The notes under the pieces were generated by a model that worked only from the letters and a program-made list of their open reading frames with translations, was not told where the DNA came from and did not search any database. DNA of 64,000 nucleotides, taken from Variovorax sp. WDL1. Lineage in GTDB: Bacteria > Pseudomonadota > Gammaproteobacteria > Burkholderiales > Burkholderiaceae_C. Both the position numbers and the translations under genes were made by a program. The stretch's first letter is position 1; every line of letters starts with the position of its first letter. Shown piece by piece: positions 44,874 to 52,305 of the stretch. Where the stretch lies: positions 1 to 64,000 of the forward strand of contig NZ_LMTS01000087.1 in the NCBI RefSeq assembly GCF_001541225.1. The letters run 5' to 3'.

Positions 44874-46616
44874 ATGTACCGTTATCGAACGAAATCTCTC
44901 TTGGGCTTCGCCGCCGGCCTGGCTGTTGCCGTTGCACTCACCGCTTGCGGGGGTGGCGGTGGCGGTGGTGGCGGTGGAGGCATGATGGCCTTCCCGGAAA
45001 CGCCCACGACGCCACCCGTCGTGGAAGCGCCCCAAACGCCCGCGCAACCGACCGACTCGCCGTTAGTCGCTGCTTGCACCGGCTGCGGCGCGGTCGACCA
45101 GAACACCTACGGGGGTTCGGGTACCGGCGTCTGGCAGGCTTCGAACACCTCCACGATTCCTGTCGACATTCCGGTGTCCATCAAAGGCCTGAACGGTCAA
45201 TTGGTGACGCTGGTGTTCACTAACGAATCCGCTGAAGCGGTGCCGATGCCGGCGCTGCAAATCTACAACCTCGGCGGCAAGACCCAGCTTCTGAGCAAGT
45301 CGGTCATCGGCGACGTCGAGCCGAACAAGGTGGACGTCGCAGCGAAGGCTGAAATCAGCGAGTTCAATCGCGCTGGCTTCGGAAAGCTGCTCGGCGGCAA
45401 GGCATCCAAGTCGATGTATGCAGCCAAGCTGACTGCGCCGACGGCGCCTTCGCAGGCTTCTGGCTATGCGGTTGGCCAACAGCGGACCGTGTACCTCAAC
45501 GACCGCTCGCAGCGCACCGTCAGGCTGGCAGACCAGAAGATGACCGGCGACGGCACGATGGTGAACGTCTGGGTCGAAGCTTCGGAGCTGGCCCCGGCAC
45601 GCGTCTCTGACGCGCTCGTGACCCGCATGCGGGACACGTTCGCAGGCACCGGCGGCATCTACGACATGTTGGTGAAGGTCGGTGGCCCTCTTTGGGGCCC
45701 GCACGCTGAATCCTTCCTCCTGGATGGCACGGCACAGCCGATTGACATCTTCTTCGTGAACTTCGACCAGAACAACCAGGCCTACGGCCTCGGCGGCTAC
45801 TTCTGGGCGCTGAACAACTTCAAGAAGGACGGCGACCCGCAACTGGCGATGAGCAACGAGTCCCTGAGCTTGTACATGGACACGGAAACGATGTACCTGG
45901 ACGGCGAGCGTGGTCTCAAGCAAATCGTGACAGCCCTGGCGCACGAAGGCATGCACATGCAGAACTTCTACCGCCGCGGCGTCCAGATGGGCGTTGAATT
46001 CACGTTCGACATCTGGCTCGAAGAAATGTCTGCGCTGATGATGGAGGACTGGGCCAGCTTCAAGCTGGACGAGGCTCACAACGCAATTCGTGACGTGCGC
46101 TTCCCCTCCTACCTGAACTACCGCGGTGTCGGCAGCTACAACTGCAGCCTGCTGAACTGGACGCCGATGGCAGCAACCTGCGAAAGCTACGCGGTCTCCG
46201 GCTCGTTCGGTGGCTTCCTGAATCGCCAGTTTGGCCTCGGCTTCTTCAAGTCGGTGCTGAACAGCACGGGCATCGAGGACTCTGCGGACATCCTGGACGC
46301 CGCCATCAAGGCTCAGCGTGCTGGCTCGGGCATTGGCAAAGAACTGCGTCGCTTCTCGGCCGCCTCGGCTGGTCTGGTGCCGGTGAGCTCGGGCGTGCCT
46401 GAGTACACGATGCCCGCTCGTAGCGAAGAAGGCTTCAACCTGGTGGACATTGACCCAGCCTTCTTTGGTGAAGTCGAGCGTGGTTTGCCGTCTGCGGTTC
46501 CAGCACAGCTGGAGTCCCTGGCGAGCTTCCCTGTCACCCGCTACCACGCGACCGGGACGTACAACGAGACGATTCGCGTCCCGCGAGGCACGACGCTGAC
46601 GGTCATCGTCAACTAA
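44874..46616 (+). CDS. M30 (hyicolysin-like) secreted metallopeptidase lipoprotein
   Basis: 580 aa. Lipoprotein signal (MYRYRTKSLLGFAAGLAVAV, lipobox LTAC) immediately followed by an 11-Gly run, then a large domain. Zinc site HEGMH at residues 357-361 (ALAHEGMHMQNFYRR), followed by a third-ligand Glu region (WLEEMSALMMEDWAS). The pattern matches peptidase family M30. Expected on the outer membrane or exported. GC-rich but with a strongly coding pattern; Shine-Dalgarno AGGAAACAGG. Terminator at 46638. Confidence 0.88.
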   Translation: MYRYRTKSLLGFAAGLAVAVALTACGGGGGGGGGGGMMAFPETPTTPPVVEAPQTPAQPTDSPLVAACTGCGAVDQNTYGGSGTGVWQASNTSTIPVDIPVSIKGLNGQLVTLVFTNESAEAVPMPALQIYNLGGKTQLLSKSVIGDVEPNKVDVAAKAEISEFNRAGFGKLLGGKASKSMYAAKLTAPTAPSQASGYAVGQQRTVYLNDRSQRTVRLADQKMTGDGTMVNVWVEASELAPARVSDALVTRMRDTFAGTGGIYDMLVKVGGPLWGPHAESFLLDGTAQPIDIFFVNFDQNNQAYGLGGYFWALNNFKKDGDPQLAMSNESLSLYMDTETMYLDGERGLKQIVTALAHEGMHMQNFYRRGVQMGVEFTFDIWLEEMSALMMEDWASFKLDEAHNAIRDVRFPSYLNYRGVGSYNCSLLNWTPMAATCESYAVSGSFGGFLNRQFGLGFFKSVLNSTGIEDSADILDAAIKAQRAGSGIGKELRRFSAASAGLVPVSSGVPEYTMPARSEEGFNLVDIDPAFFGEVERGLPSAVPAQLESLASFPVTRYHATGTYNETIRVPRGTTLTVIVN

Positions 46617-46637
46617 GACCCTCGACGGTCTGATTTC

Positions 46638-46670
46638 AAAGCTGCTCCTACACCAAGGAGCAGCTTTTTT
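46638..46670 (+). terminator. intrinsic terminator
   Basis: AAAGCTGCTCCT/AGGAGCAGCTTT stem and six T. Confidence 0.9.
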
Positions 46671-46692
46671 CTGCCCCATACTAGGACCGCCA

Positions 46693-47013
46693 ATGCTCAA
46701 AAATCCCCGTTTCGCTCTTGCTTCCATGCTTCTGAGTACGCTTGCGCTGTCGGCCTGCGCGGCACCGTCGGTCGGCCAGCACATCGAACTCACCGGAAAA
46801 CTCGTTTTGCGGGGAACGGCCGAGTTCAACACGCCGGCTGTCGTCACCAAGGATGCAGGCGTTTGGGCGCTCGAGGGCCTTTCGCCCGAAGAGGCAGCCC
46901 GCCGGCAGAACACTCGAGTCCGCGTGCACGGCACGGTGACCCGTGCAAGGGAGGCAAAGGCCGTGGGGCCGCGCCTTCGGGTCGACTCGCTCGAGACCCT
47001 GAAGCCTGATTGA
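46693..47013 (+). CDS. lipoprotein (106 aa)
   Basis: Lipobox LSAC after MLKNPRFALASMLLSTLAL. Mature domain is a small beta barrel-like fold (IELTGKLVLRGTAEFNTPAV, RVRVHGTVTRAREAKAVGPR) as in OB-type DUF5818-like proteins, the name being tentative. Start follows the M30 gene terminator by 22 nt; no clear promoter seen. Confidence 0.7.
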   Translation: MLKNPRFALASMLLSTLALSACAAPSVGQHIELTGKLVLRGTAEFNTPAVVTKDAGVWALEGLSPEEAARRQNTRVRVHGTVTRAREAKAVGPRLRVDSLETLKPD

Positions 47014-47022
47014 TTCCAAAAC

Positions 47023-47049
47023 AAAGGGGACCGCGATGCGGTCCCCTTT
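47023..47049. terminator. bidirectional intrinsic terminator
   Basis: AAAGGGGACCGC/GCGGTCCCCTTT symmetric stem between convergent genes. Confidence 0.85.
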
Positions 47050-47070
47050 AATCATGAGCTGGGCTGGTCG

Positions 47071-47289
47071 TTAACCGAGGCCGTAAGCGTCCTGCGGCGA
47101 GACTACGCGGGCGTAGCGGGCGTCCCGGCCGAGTGTTCCGTCCTCCCAGGCTTCGTCGGTACTCGGGATGCGCGGCTCGCGCATCTTCGTGTCGTAGTCG
47201 AAATAGGTGCCTGCGACGTCGAGGCCTAAGGCCTTCGCGCGCGGAGAGAGCGCGCCTTGATTGTCGGCAGCGGTTTGACTTGCTGGCAT
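47071..47289 (-). CDS. small hypothetical protein (72 aa)
   Basis: Starts MPASQTAADNQGALSPRAKA; acidic, with FDYDTKMREPRIPSTDEAWE. CTACCG then AAGGAACACG precedes ATG. No motif to assign. Independent of the gene at 47344. Confidence 0.6.
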   Translation of the reverse strand: MPASQTAADNQGALSPRAKALGLDVAGTYFDYDTKMREPRIPSTDEAWEDGTLGRDARYARVVSPQDAYGLG

Positions 47290-47343
47290 CGTGTTCCTTC
47301 GGTAGTTGCTTGGAGTATGTGGAGCGCCGGCCCTCCGGTCGGC

Positions 47344-47694
47344 CTAGGCAGCCAGCGTGAACTGGGTCTTGCCGGTTGCCAGCAGCTCGTCGCCAAAGTT
47401 GCGAACAGCGTAGTCGGGGTACCACCAGACGTCGCCGTGTACGCGTCGCGAGCCGTCGTCGAGGTATTCGACATCTGTTGCCAGCATGGGGGCATCTGTA
47501 AGGGCGGCGACATCCTCGGGGTTGATGCGGTCGAAGTGCCCGTTGGGTGACCAACCGGTTGCTTCCAAGAGCCAGGAGAGCAGCGTCACGTCGTCGCCAC
47601 CGTGGGTTTCGAGCAGGTCTGCTACCAGTTCCTTGTCGTCGTCCGACTCGAGGATGAACTGGAGATTGCCGCCAGGGGTGCGAAGATATTTCAA
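47344..47694 (-). CDS. hypothetical protein (116 aa)
   Basis: TTG start 47694 with AAGGAA 4 nt upstream (MKYLRTPGGNLQFILESDDD). Acidic, with LSWLLEATGWSPNGHFDRIN and DVWWYPDYAVRNFGDELLAT. Preceded by a near-perfect element at 47710. Unknown function. Confidence 0.65.
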   Translation of the reverse strand: MKYLRTPGGNLQFILESDDDKELVADLLETHGGDDVTLLSWLLEATGWSPNGHFDRINPEDVAALTDAPMLATDVEYLDDGSRRVHGDVWWYPDYAVRNFGDELLATGKTQFTLAA

Positions 47695-47709
47695 GGGGTT
47701 CCTTCAGTT

Positions 47710-47728
47710 GATGACCTGAAGGGTGTAG
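47710..47728 (-). promoter_or_regulatory. CTACAC-N5-AGGTCATC element, with a second CTACAG box
   Basis: Perfect spacing, 15 nt before TTG 47694; GCTACAG lies a further 18 nt upstream. Confidence 0.6.
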
Positions 47729-47833
47729 CTAGCGAAGGGATGCTGTAGCTAAACACAAGAACCCCCACTGTGGCGAGCCCCATTAGTTTGCGAGCTATTC
47801 GACCGAACCAGCCTCCACGAAGGTGCCAGGCCT

Positions 47834-48760
47834 TCAGCTTCGGCGGCCGTTGGTCCCGGCGAAAGGGAGGCTGCTTCCAAGCATTAGGAGTACGTTGTTC
47901 AAGGCGGCGCCGGCAGCACCTTTGCCGAGGTTGTCAAATGCGGCCGATAGCACCAAGCACGAACTATCGACGCTCGGATGAACCGAAACGAAAACACCAT
48001 CTTCGTCGTTCGTTCCCGTGCAGCGGGCATCTAAGTGGCGCGTATCCGTGTCCACGTCGACGTGGACACGCGTCAGCCTGTAGGCGCCTTGCAGCCGCTC
48101 TACGACCTCTTCAAGGCGCAGCCCCAGGGCTGTCAGGTGCAGCGGCACCTGCACCAAGGTTCCTCGGGCATACCCTGCCACGGCTGGCATGAAAACTGGC
48201 GTGCTCTTGAGCTGCGCGAACCGCACGATTTCCGGGACGTGCCGGTGGTTGAGGTCGAGCCCGTACAGTCGGTACCCGAACGGGTCCGCCGCGAAGGCTT
48301 CAATCATCTTCTTGCCACCAGACGTATACCCGCCCACGGCGGTGACGCTGACGGGGTAATCGGCGTCTGCCAGCTCCTTGGCGAACGGTCGAAGCAGCAA
48401 AATCGCCCCCGTCGCGTAGCAGCCCGGGTTGGCCACACGGTCGGCATGTCGGATGGCGCCAGGCTGGTCCTTGGAGAGCTCTGGCAGGCCGTATACCCAG
48501 CCCTCGGCGGTTCGGTGAGCTGGACTGGCGTCAAGGATGCGCAGCCCCTTCGGGGCGGAAGCGACTGCGGCGCGCGCGGCTGCTTCGGGCAGGCACAACA
48601 CCGCTACCGACGCCCGCTCGAGGACTGCCTGTCTCTCGTCGGCCGGCGTTTTGCTGCCAAGGGGAGTGACCTCGATGTCATCCCGGCCGGCGAGGCGTGC
48701 CATAAGCGTGAGCCCTACGGTCCCGGATGCGCCGTCTACAGCGACGAGCGGCTTAGCCAT
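47834..48760 (-). CDS. argC: N-acetyl-gamma-glutamyl-phosphate reductase-like
   Basis: 308 aa. Rossmann fold start VAVDGASGTVGLTLMARLAG and catalytic ANPGCYATGAILLL (Cys at the active site), GGYTSGGKKMIEAF, NHRHVPEIVRF and SVHPSVDSSCLVLSAAFDNL. This is the type 2 (short) ArgC family used in arginine synthesis. No argB, argJ or argD partner is near, so it may act on another acyl phosphate. Stop of the CoaB-like gene overlaps its ATG, so it is co-transcribed. Confidence 0.85.
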   Translation of the reverse strand: MAKPLVAVDGASGTVGLTLMARLAGRDDIEVTPLGSKTPADERQAVLERASVAVLCLPEAAARAAVASAPKGLRILDASPAHRTAEGWVYGLPELSKDQPGAIRHADRVANPGCYATGAILLLRPFAKELADADYPVSVTAVGGYTSGGKKMIEAFAADPFGYRLYGLDLNHRHVPEIVRFAQLKSTPVFMPAVAGYARGTLVQVPLHLTALGLRLEEVVERLQGAYRLTRVHVDVDTDTRHLDARCTGTNDEDGVFVSVHPSVDSSCLVLSAAFDNLGKGAAGAALNNVLLMLGSSLPFAGTNGRRS

Positions 48761-49406
48761 GTTTGAGGCCCAGCAGAACGAGGTCAGCCAGGTGCCCGAG
48801 CGCCGATTCTCGGTTGTCGCCTGCGTAAAGCGGCCAAGGCTCGCCGGCGGGCTCCGCCAGGAAGGGAATGACCATGTTGTATCGCGTCACAACGTCGTTG
48901 GCGAACACAAGTGGCAGCCCATGCTGCTGCGCCATCACAGCAGCACGCTGCACCTGCACCTCCGGAGCCTGCCCCGCGGTCGTCTTGAACCCAACTGCCA
49001 ACACGTCCGGGCGCAGCTCTTTGACGAGGCCCAAGACCTTTGAGGTTGGCCGCAATTTCATCACGAGCCCGCCCTCCGGGACCTTTCTGGTTTGGAGGCG
49101 CTCGGCGTACTTGCCAGACTTCACGTCACCAATCTGGCCGTTCATGTCGCAGAGCGCAACGTTGAACACGATTGCCTGTGTCTCCGGTAGCGCGAGGACC
49201 CGGCGGAGCTCTGCCTCGACGTCGTCGTTGGTATCCATCGAACTGTCAGGGTCCGCCATGCCCGTGAGGTGGAGCTCGCAGGAGGCGCCTTTGCCTCTAA
49301 GGAGTTCGGCAAGCTTCCTGGCCGTTCCGCCCTTCGCCGGCGCACATAGCGCCATGTGGCTGCGGACATGCATGATGGTTCCGCCGCCGAAGATGTGGAT
49401 AGTCAT
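48753..49406 (-). CDS. CoaB-like phosphopantothenate-cysteine ligase/flavoprotein-domain protein
   Basis: 217 aa. Begins MTIHIFGGGTIMHVRSHMAL, then AIVFNVALCDMNG, GLVMKLRPTSKVLGLVKELR, and VLAVGFKTTAGQAPEVQVQR, VFANDVVTRYN. These follow the CTP-binding layout of CoaB (phosphopantothenoylcysteine synthetase; GGT, DVR/MHVR, LxL-x-PTxKVL, FxxTT). Lacks the flavin CoaC half. Extended -10 promoter TGCTATAAT upstream. Pairing with ArgC is unusual. Confidence 0.75.
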   Translation of the reverse strand: MTIHIFGGGTIMHVRSHMALCAPAKGGTARKLAELLRGKGASCELHLTGMADPDSSMDTNDDVEAELRRVLALPETQAIVFNVALCDMNGQIGDVKSGKYAERLQTRKVPEGGLVMKLRPTSKVLGLVKELRPDVLAVGFKTTAGQAPEVQVQRAAVMAQQHGLPLVFANDVVTRYNMVIPFLAEPAGEPWPLYAGDNRESALGHLADLVLLGLKHG

Positions 49407-49485
49407 GTATGGTGTTAGGGGAAGCGGCAGGGTGTTAAAAAAGGGTCCCTTTGGAAAGAACCCACGCGTAGGCCACGGCTTAGCC

Positions 49486-49491
49486 ATTATA
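49486..49491 (-). promoter_or_regulatory. sigma70 extended -10 (TGCTATAAT)
   Basis: ATGCTATAATGGC on the minus strand, 79 nt before ATG 49406, with CTAAAACAT and CTAAAACGG copies just upstream. Confidence 0.6.
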
Positions 49492-49570
49492 GCATTGATG
49501 TTTTAGGCTCGCACCGTTTTAGAGTCGACCTAAACAAGAACGACGCCCGAGCCATCGCTTCGCTTGCTGA

Positions 49571-50818
49571 CTACTCGCCGGAGCAGGAGCGCCCTAGCCG
49601 CTTGACGAGCGGCCCGAGGGTCGTCGCCTGGACCAGCAGGCTGAAGACCACGACGATGTAGGTCACGCCTATGATGAGGTCGCGGCCTTCGAACACCGGC
49701 AGAGAGAGGGCCAACGCAATCGAAATGCCGCCCCGCAGACCACCCCAGGTCATCACCTTGGCTGCGTGAGGGCTCATGGCGTGAAAGCCCCTCAGCGCCG
49801 ACAAAGGTGCAGCAACGCTGAGGAATCGCGCCGTGAGAACGACCGGGATGGCGGCGAGGCCCAGGTAGACCACATTTGCCTTGAGCGACACCGCAATCAT
49901 CTGGAGCCCGATGAGCCCGAAAAGCAACAGGTTCAGCAGCTCATCCAACAGGGACCAGAAGTTGAACAGATGCTCACGCGTCTTTGCAGTCATGCTTTTT
50001 GTTGCACCGTGACTGCCAAGCACGAGCCCCATGATGACCACAGCCAGGGGCGCGGAAACATGCAGGAGCTCGGCAAGGCTGTAGCCGGCCGTGGCAACAG
50101 CGAGGGTGATGAGGATTTCGACCGGGTAGCTCTCCACGCGGGAGACCATCAAGGAGGCTCCGTATCCCACAGCCACTCCTAGGAGCAGGGCACCGATGAC
50201 CTCGCGTGCGAGCGTCACTGCAACCTCACCCAACGAGAAATGTGTTGTGCCGGCCGCGAGGCCGAGCAGCGTTACGAACGTCACGACAGCTGTGCCGTCG
50301 TTGAAGAGAGCCTCGCCCGCGATTTTTGACTCCAGTGCCGGCGGCGCACCAGCGCTCTTCAACACGCTCAACACAGCAATCGGGTCAGTCGGAGAGATGA
50401 GGGCACCGAACACGAGGCACCACAACAAGCTGATGGGGCTACCGAACAGGCTTGCGACCAAGTAAAGGCCGAACCCGACTACGGCCGTGGAGATGACGAC
50501 TCCGACCGTCGCCAGTAGAAAGACGGGAGCCCTGTGGGCACGCAGGCGCGAGACGTCGACGTGAAGCGCCCCTGCAAACAAAAGCAAGGAGAGCAAGCCG
50601 TGGAAGACTACCTCTGAGAAGTCAATCTGGGTCACCAGCTTCTGAGCCTGAGCCACCATCTCAGGGTGGCCCGTCCCAAGAATGGACAGGCCAAGGCAAA
50701 GCATCAATCCAACTGCCGTGATGCCCAGAGTGTCGGGCAGCTTCAGGTATCGATGGTTGATGACACCGAAGACGGAGATGACGGTGAAGAGGAGTCCTGC
50801 TCCTTGGAAGGCGGTCAT
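49571..50818 (-). CDS. CPA1-type Na+/H+ antiporter
   Basis: 415 aa, about 12 hydrophobic segments. Contains the NhaP/CPA1 signatures: LLFAGALHVDVSRL, LISPTDPIAVLSVLKSAGAP, EALFNDGTAVVTFVT (ND motif), LNLLLFGLIGLQM, and VMTWGGLRGGISIALALSLP. No C-terminal regulatory domain, so it is the short prokaryotic form. CTATAG box 36 nt upstream of ATG 50818. Exports Na+ (or K+) for H+. Confidence 0.93.
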   Translation of the reverse strand: MTAFQGAGLLFTVISVFGVINHRYLKLPDTLGITAVGLMLCLGLSILGTGHPEMVAQAQKLVTQIDFSEVVFHGLLSLLLFAGALHVDVSRLRAHRAPVFLLATVGVVISTAVVGFGLYLVASLFGSPISLLWCLVFGALISPTDPIAVLSVLKSAGAPPALESKIAGEALFNDGTAVVTFVTLLGLAAGTTHFSLGEVAVTLAREVIGALLLGVAVGYGASLMVSRVESYPVEILITLAVATAGYSLAELLHVSAPLAVVIMGLVLGSHGATKSMTAKTREHLFNFWSLLDELLNLLLFGLIGLQMIAVSLKANVVYLGLAAIPVVLTARFLSVAAPLSALRGFHAMSPHAAKVMTWGGLRGGISIALALSLPVFEGRDLIIGVTYIVVVFSLLVQATTLGPLVKRLGRSCSGE

Positions 50819-50854
50819 GGAAATGGCGCTTGGTCAGAAGGAAGTTTCCACGAC

Positions 50855-50860
50855 CTATAG
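50855..50860 (-). promoter_or_regulatory. CTATAG box for the antiporter
   Basis: CCTATAGGTCG, box B weak. Confidence 0.4.
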
Positions 50861-50897
50861 GGACGAAGCTTTGTGCAACGAGCGTGCGCTGTACGAT

Positions 50898-50923
50898 AAA
50901 AAAATCCCGCACAAGGCGGGACG
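50898..50923 (-). terminator. intrinsic terminator
   Basis: CGTCCCGCCTTGTGCGGGAT hairpin and seven T on the minus strand. Confidence 0.85.
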
Positions 50924-50951
50924 ATGAATGAGATTGAAGGGGCGGAGTGCG

Positions 50952-51443
50952 TCAGCCCGGGACCTTTTTGATGAAGCCAGCTACGTCGAGACGGCTGCGG
51001 TCTAACCGGAGCGTCGCGGGAGCTAGAAGCTCGTGCACCAGGCTTAGGGCCATGTCTTCGATTCCGAGGTGGACCGACAAGCTCTCCTGCGAGCAGTTTA
51101 GGTAGCTCTCGGCGTGCCAATGGAGCGTCCGGAACGTTTCGCGCATCGTGGCCCGAATTCCGTCGTCGCGCCAAGCGCTGTCATGGGAGCACACGTGGGC
51201 CCAGTCCAGCTCGTCATAGCGTGCGATTGGGCGCTTCGTCAGCGCGGCGAAAACCGACATGTAGTTGGCCGGGGCGTGGCATGCGAGGTGCAGGTAGCCA
51301 CCAACTGTCGGAAGCTCCTTGTCCGTCTGGTAGTTGTTGAAATCCATGCGAATGCTGACTGCATAGGCCTGGTCGGTCCCTTTCGGCAGCAGGTGGTACA
51401 CGTTTGCGACGATGACGTCGGCGTAGCTGTGGATATCGGGCAT
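50952..51443 (-). CDS. hypothetical protein (163 aa)
   Basis: Starts MPDIHSYADVIVANVYHLLP. Contains GGYLHLACHAPANYMSVFAA, RYDELDWAHVCSHDSAWRDD and HAESYLNCSQESLSVHLGIE. Cys/His/Asp are abundant but no motif is recognised. CTACAC box 30 nt upstream; terminator at 50898. Confidence 0.65.
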   Translation of the reverse strand: MPDIHSYADVIVANVYHLLPKGTDQAYAVSIRMDFNNYQTDKELPTVGGYLHLACHAPANYMSVFAALTKRPIARYDELDWAHVCSHDSAWRDDGIRATMRETFRTLHWHAESYLNCSQESLSVHLGIEDMALSLVHELLAPATLRLDRSRLDVAGFIKKVPG

Positions 51444-51473
51444 ATGGCCTTTTGCTGGTTGAGGAACTTTCTC

Positions 51474-51479
51474 GTGTAG
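51474..51479 (-). promoter_or_regulatory. CTACAC box, box B degenerate
   Basis: GCTACACGAGAAAGTTCCTCAAC; spacing of AGTT... fits N5. Confidence 0.5.
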
Positions 51480-51607
51480 CAACGGGCGCCGGCAACGCCA
51501 CGCCAAATTGGCAAAAACTTCCAGGGCGTTACCAATTCGAGCGCCGCCACACCGACCGGTTCCGGGGTTTCTTAGGCGGCCCCGGCCACGGGAGCCTTCA
51601 GTGGAGT

Positions 51608-51635
51608 AAAAGCAGCGCACGGGTGTGCGCTGCTT
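51608..51635 (-). terminator. intrinsic terminator
   Basis: AAGCAGCGCACA/TGCGCTGCTT stem, TTTTA tail on the minus strand. Confidence 0.85.
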
Positions 51636-51642
51636 GAGAAAG

Positions 51643-52305
51643 CTAACAGGAGACCGCCGCGCCAGTCAGGTGACAAACGCGACGCGGCGGCTCATTCCAG
51701 GTCAGGTCCAGGGTATCGTGGCTGTCCTTCAGCCAGGCGACATCGAAGAGCCGCATGAGCTTCGGGTTGGATTTCAGATTCAGCGACGAAAATGCCTGCA
51801 CCCCGTAGTCGCCGAGCGAAGGCTCGTCAAACTGCGAGCATCCCCGCCCTACGACGCCGTGGACGTTCGCGGGGTCGAAAAGGACGGTGGAACCCCTCGA
51901 AAGCGGAATCCGGATGCCTGATTCGGGGAACACCAGGTCCCAGGGGTCGGTGTGCTCGAGCCACTGTATACAGAAAAACTCATTCCCGTAGGCCTGCGAG
52001 TCCTCGTGGAAAGTGGAGCCTTCGCACGCATTGAGCGTGCCGGCATCGACAAAGTCGGCCTTGCGGATTCCAAACGTGGCGAGCCACGCACGCATGCTTT
52101 CCGCAGAGCCCTCGGGCACGATGGTGTCGACGAGCAGCACATCGCCAGGATTCCAGACAGGTCCGTTGACGCGCTCCTCGAGGACCTTGTTGAGCGCCGT
52201 CATATCGAGCGGCACGTCGCCGAGGTGGGTCTGGAAGACCTTCTTGCTCACAGCGCGGGCGCGCTTGCCGTGCTTGACGCCACGAGGGCGAGAGATGAAG
52301 TTCAT
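51643..52305 (-). CDS. Fe(II)/2-oxoglutarate oxygenase-like protein
   Basis: 220 aa. HxD...H signature: STFHEDSQAYG (His-x-Asp) and a distal His in RGSTVLFDPANVHGVVGRG, with QAFSSLNLK and Arg-rich ends. This is the double-stranded beta-helix layout of 2OG-Fe(II) dioxygenases, but the 2OG-binding Arg cannot be pinned. ATG overlaps the stop of the DndC-like gene (ATGA), while a CTACAC-N5-AGGCCAAC element lies inside that gene's end, so it may have its own transcript as well. Confidence 0.6.
   Translation of the reverse strand: MNFISRPRGVKHGKRARAVSKKVFQTHLGDVPLDMTALNKVLEERVNGPVWNPGDVLLVDTIVPEGSAESMRAWLATFGIRKADFVDAGTLNACEGSTFHEDSQAYGNEFFCIQWLEHTDPWDLVFPESGIRIPLSRGSTVLFDPANVHGVVGRGCSQFDEPSLGDYGVQAFSSLNLKSNPKLMRLFDVAWLKDSHDTLDLTWNEPPRRVCHLTGAAVSC

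Noticed and set aside
44937..45000. Poly-Gly run in the M30 protein as a repeat expansion or error
   Set aside because: Mixed GGT/GGC/GGA codons and a lipobox just before it fit a flexible lipoprotein linker.
45063..47024. 653-codon open frame on the minus strand
   Set aside because: Antisense to the M30 peptidase gene and produced by GC-rich codon bias (Val/Arg/His-rich text, no domain, no ribosome site).
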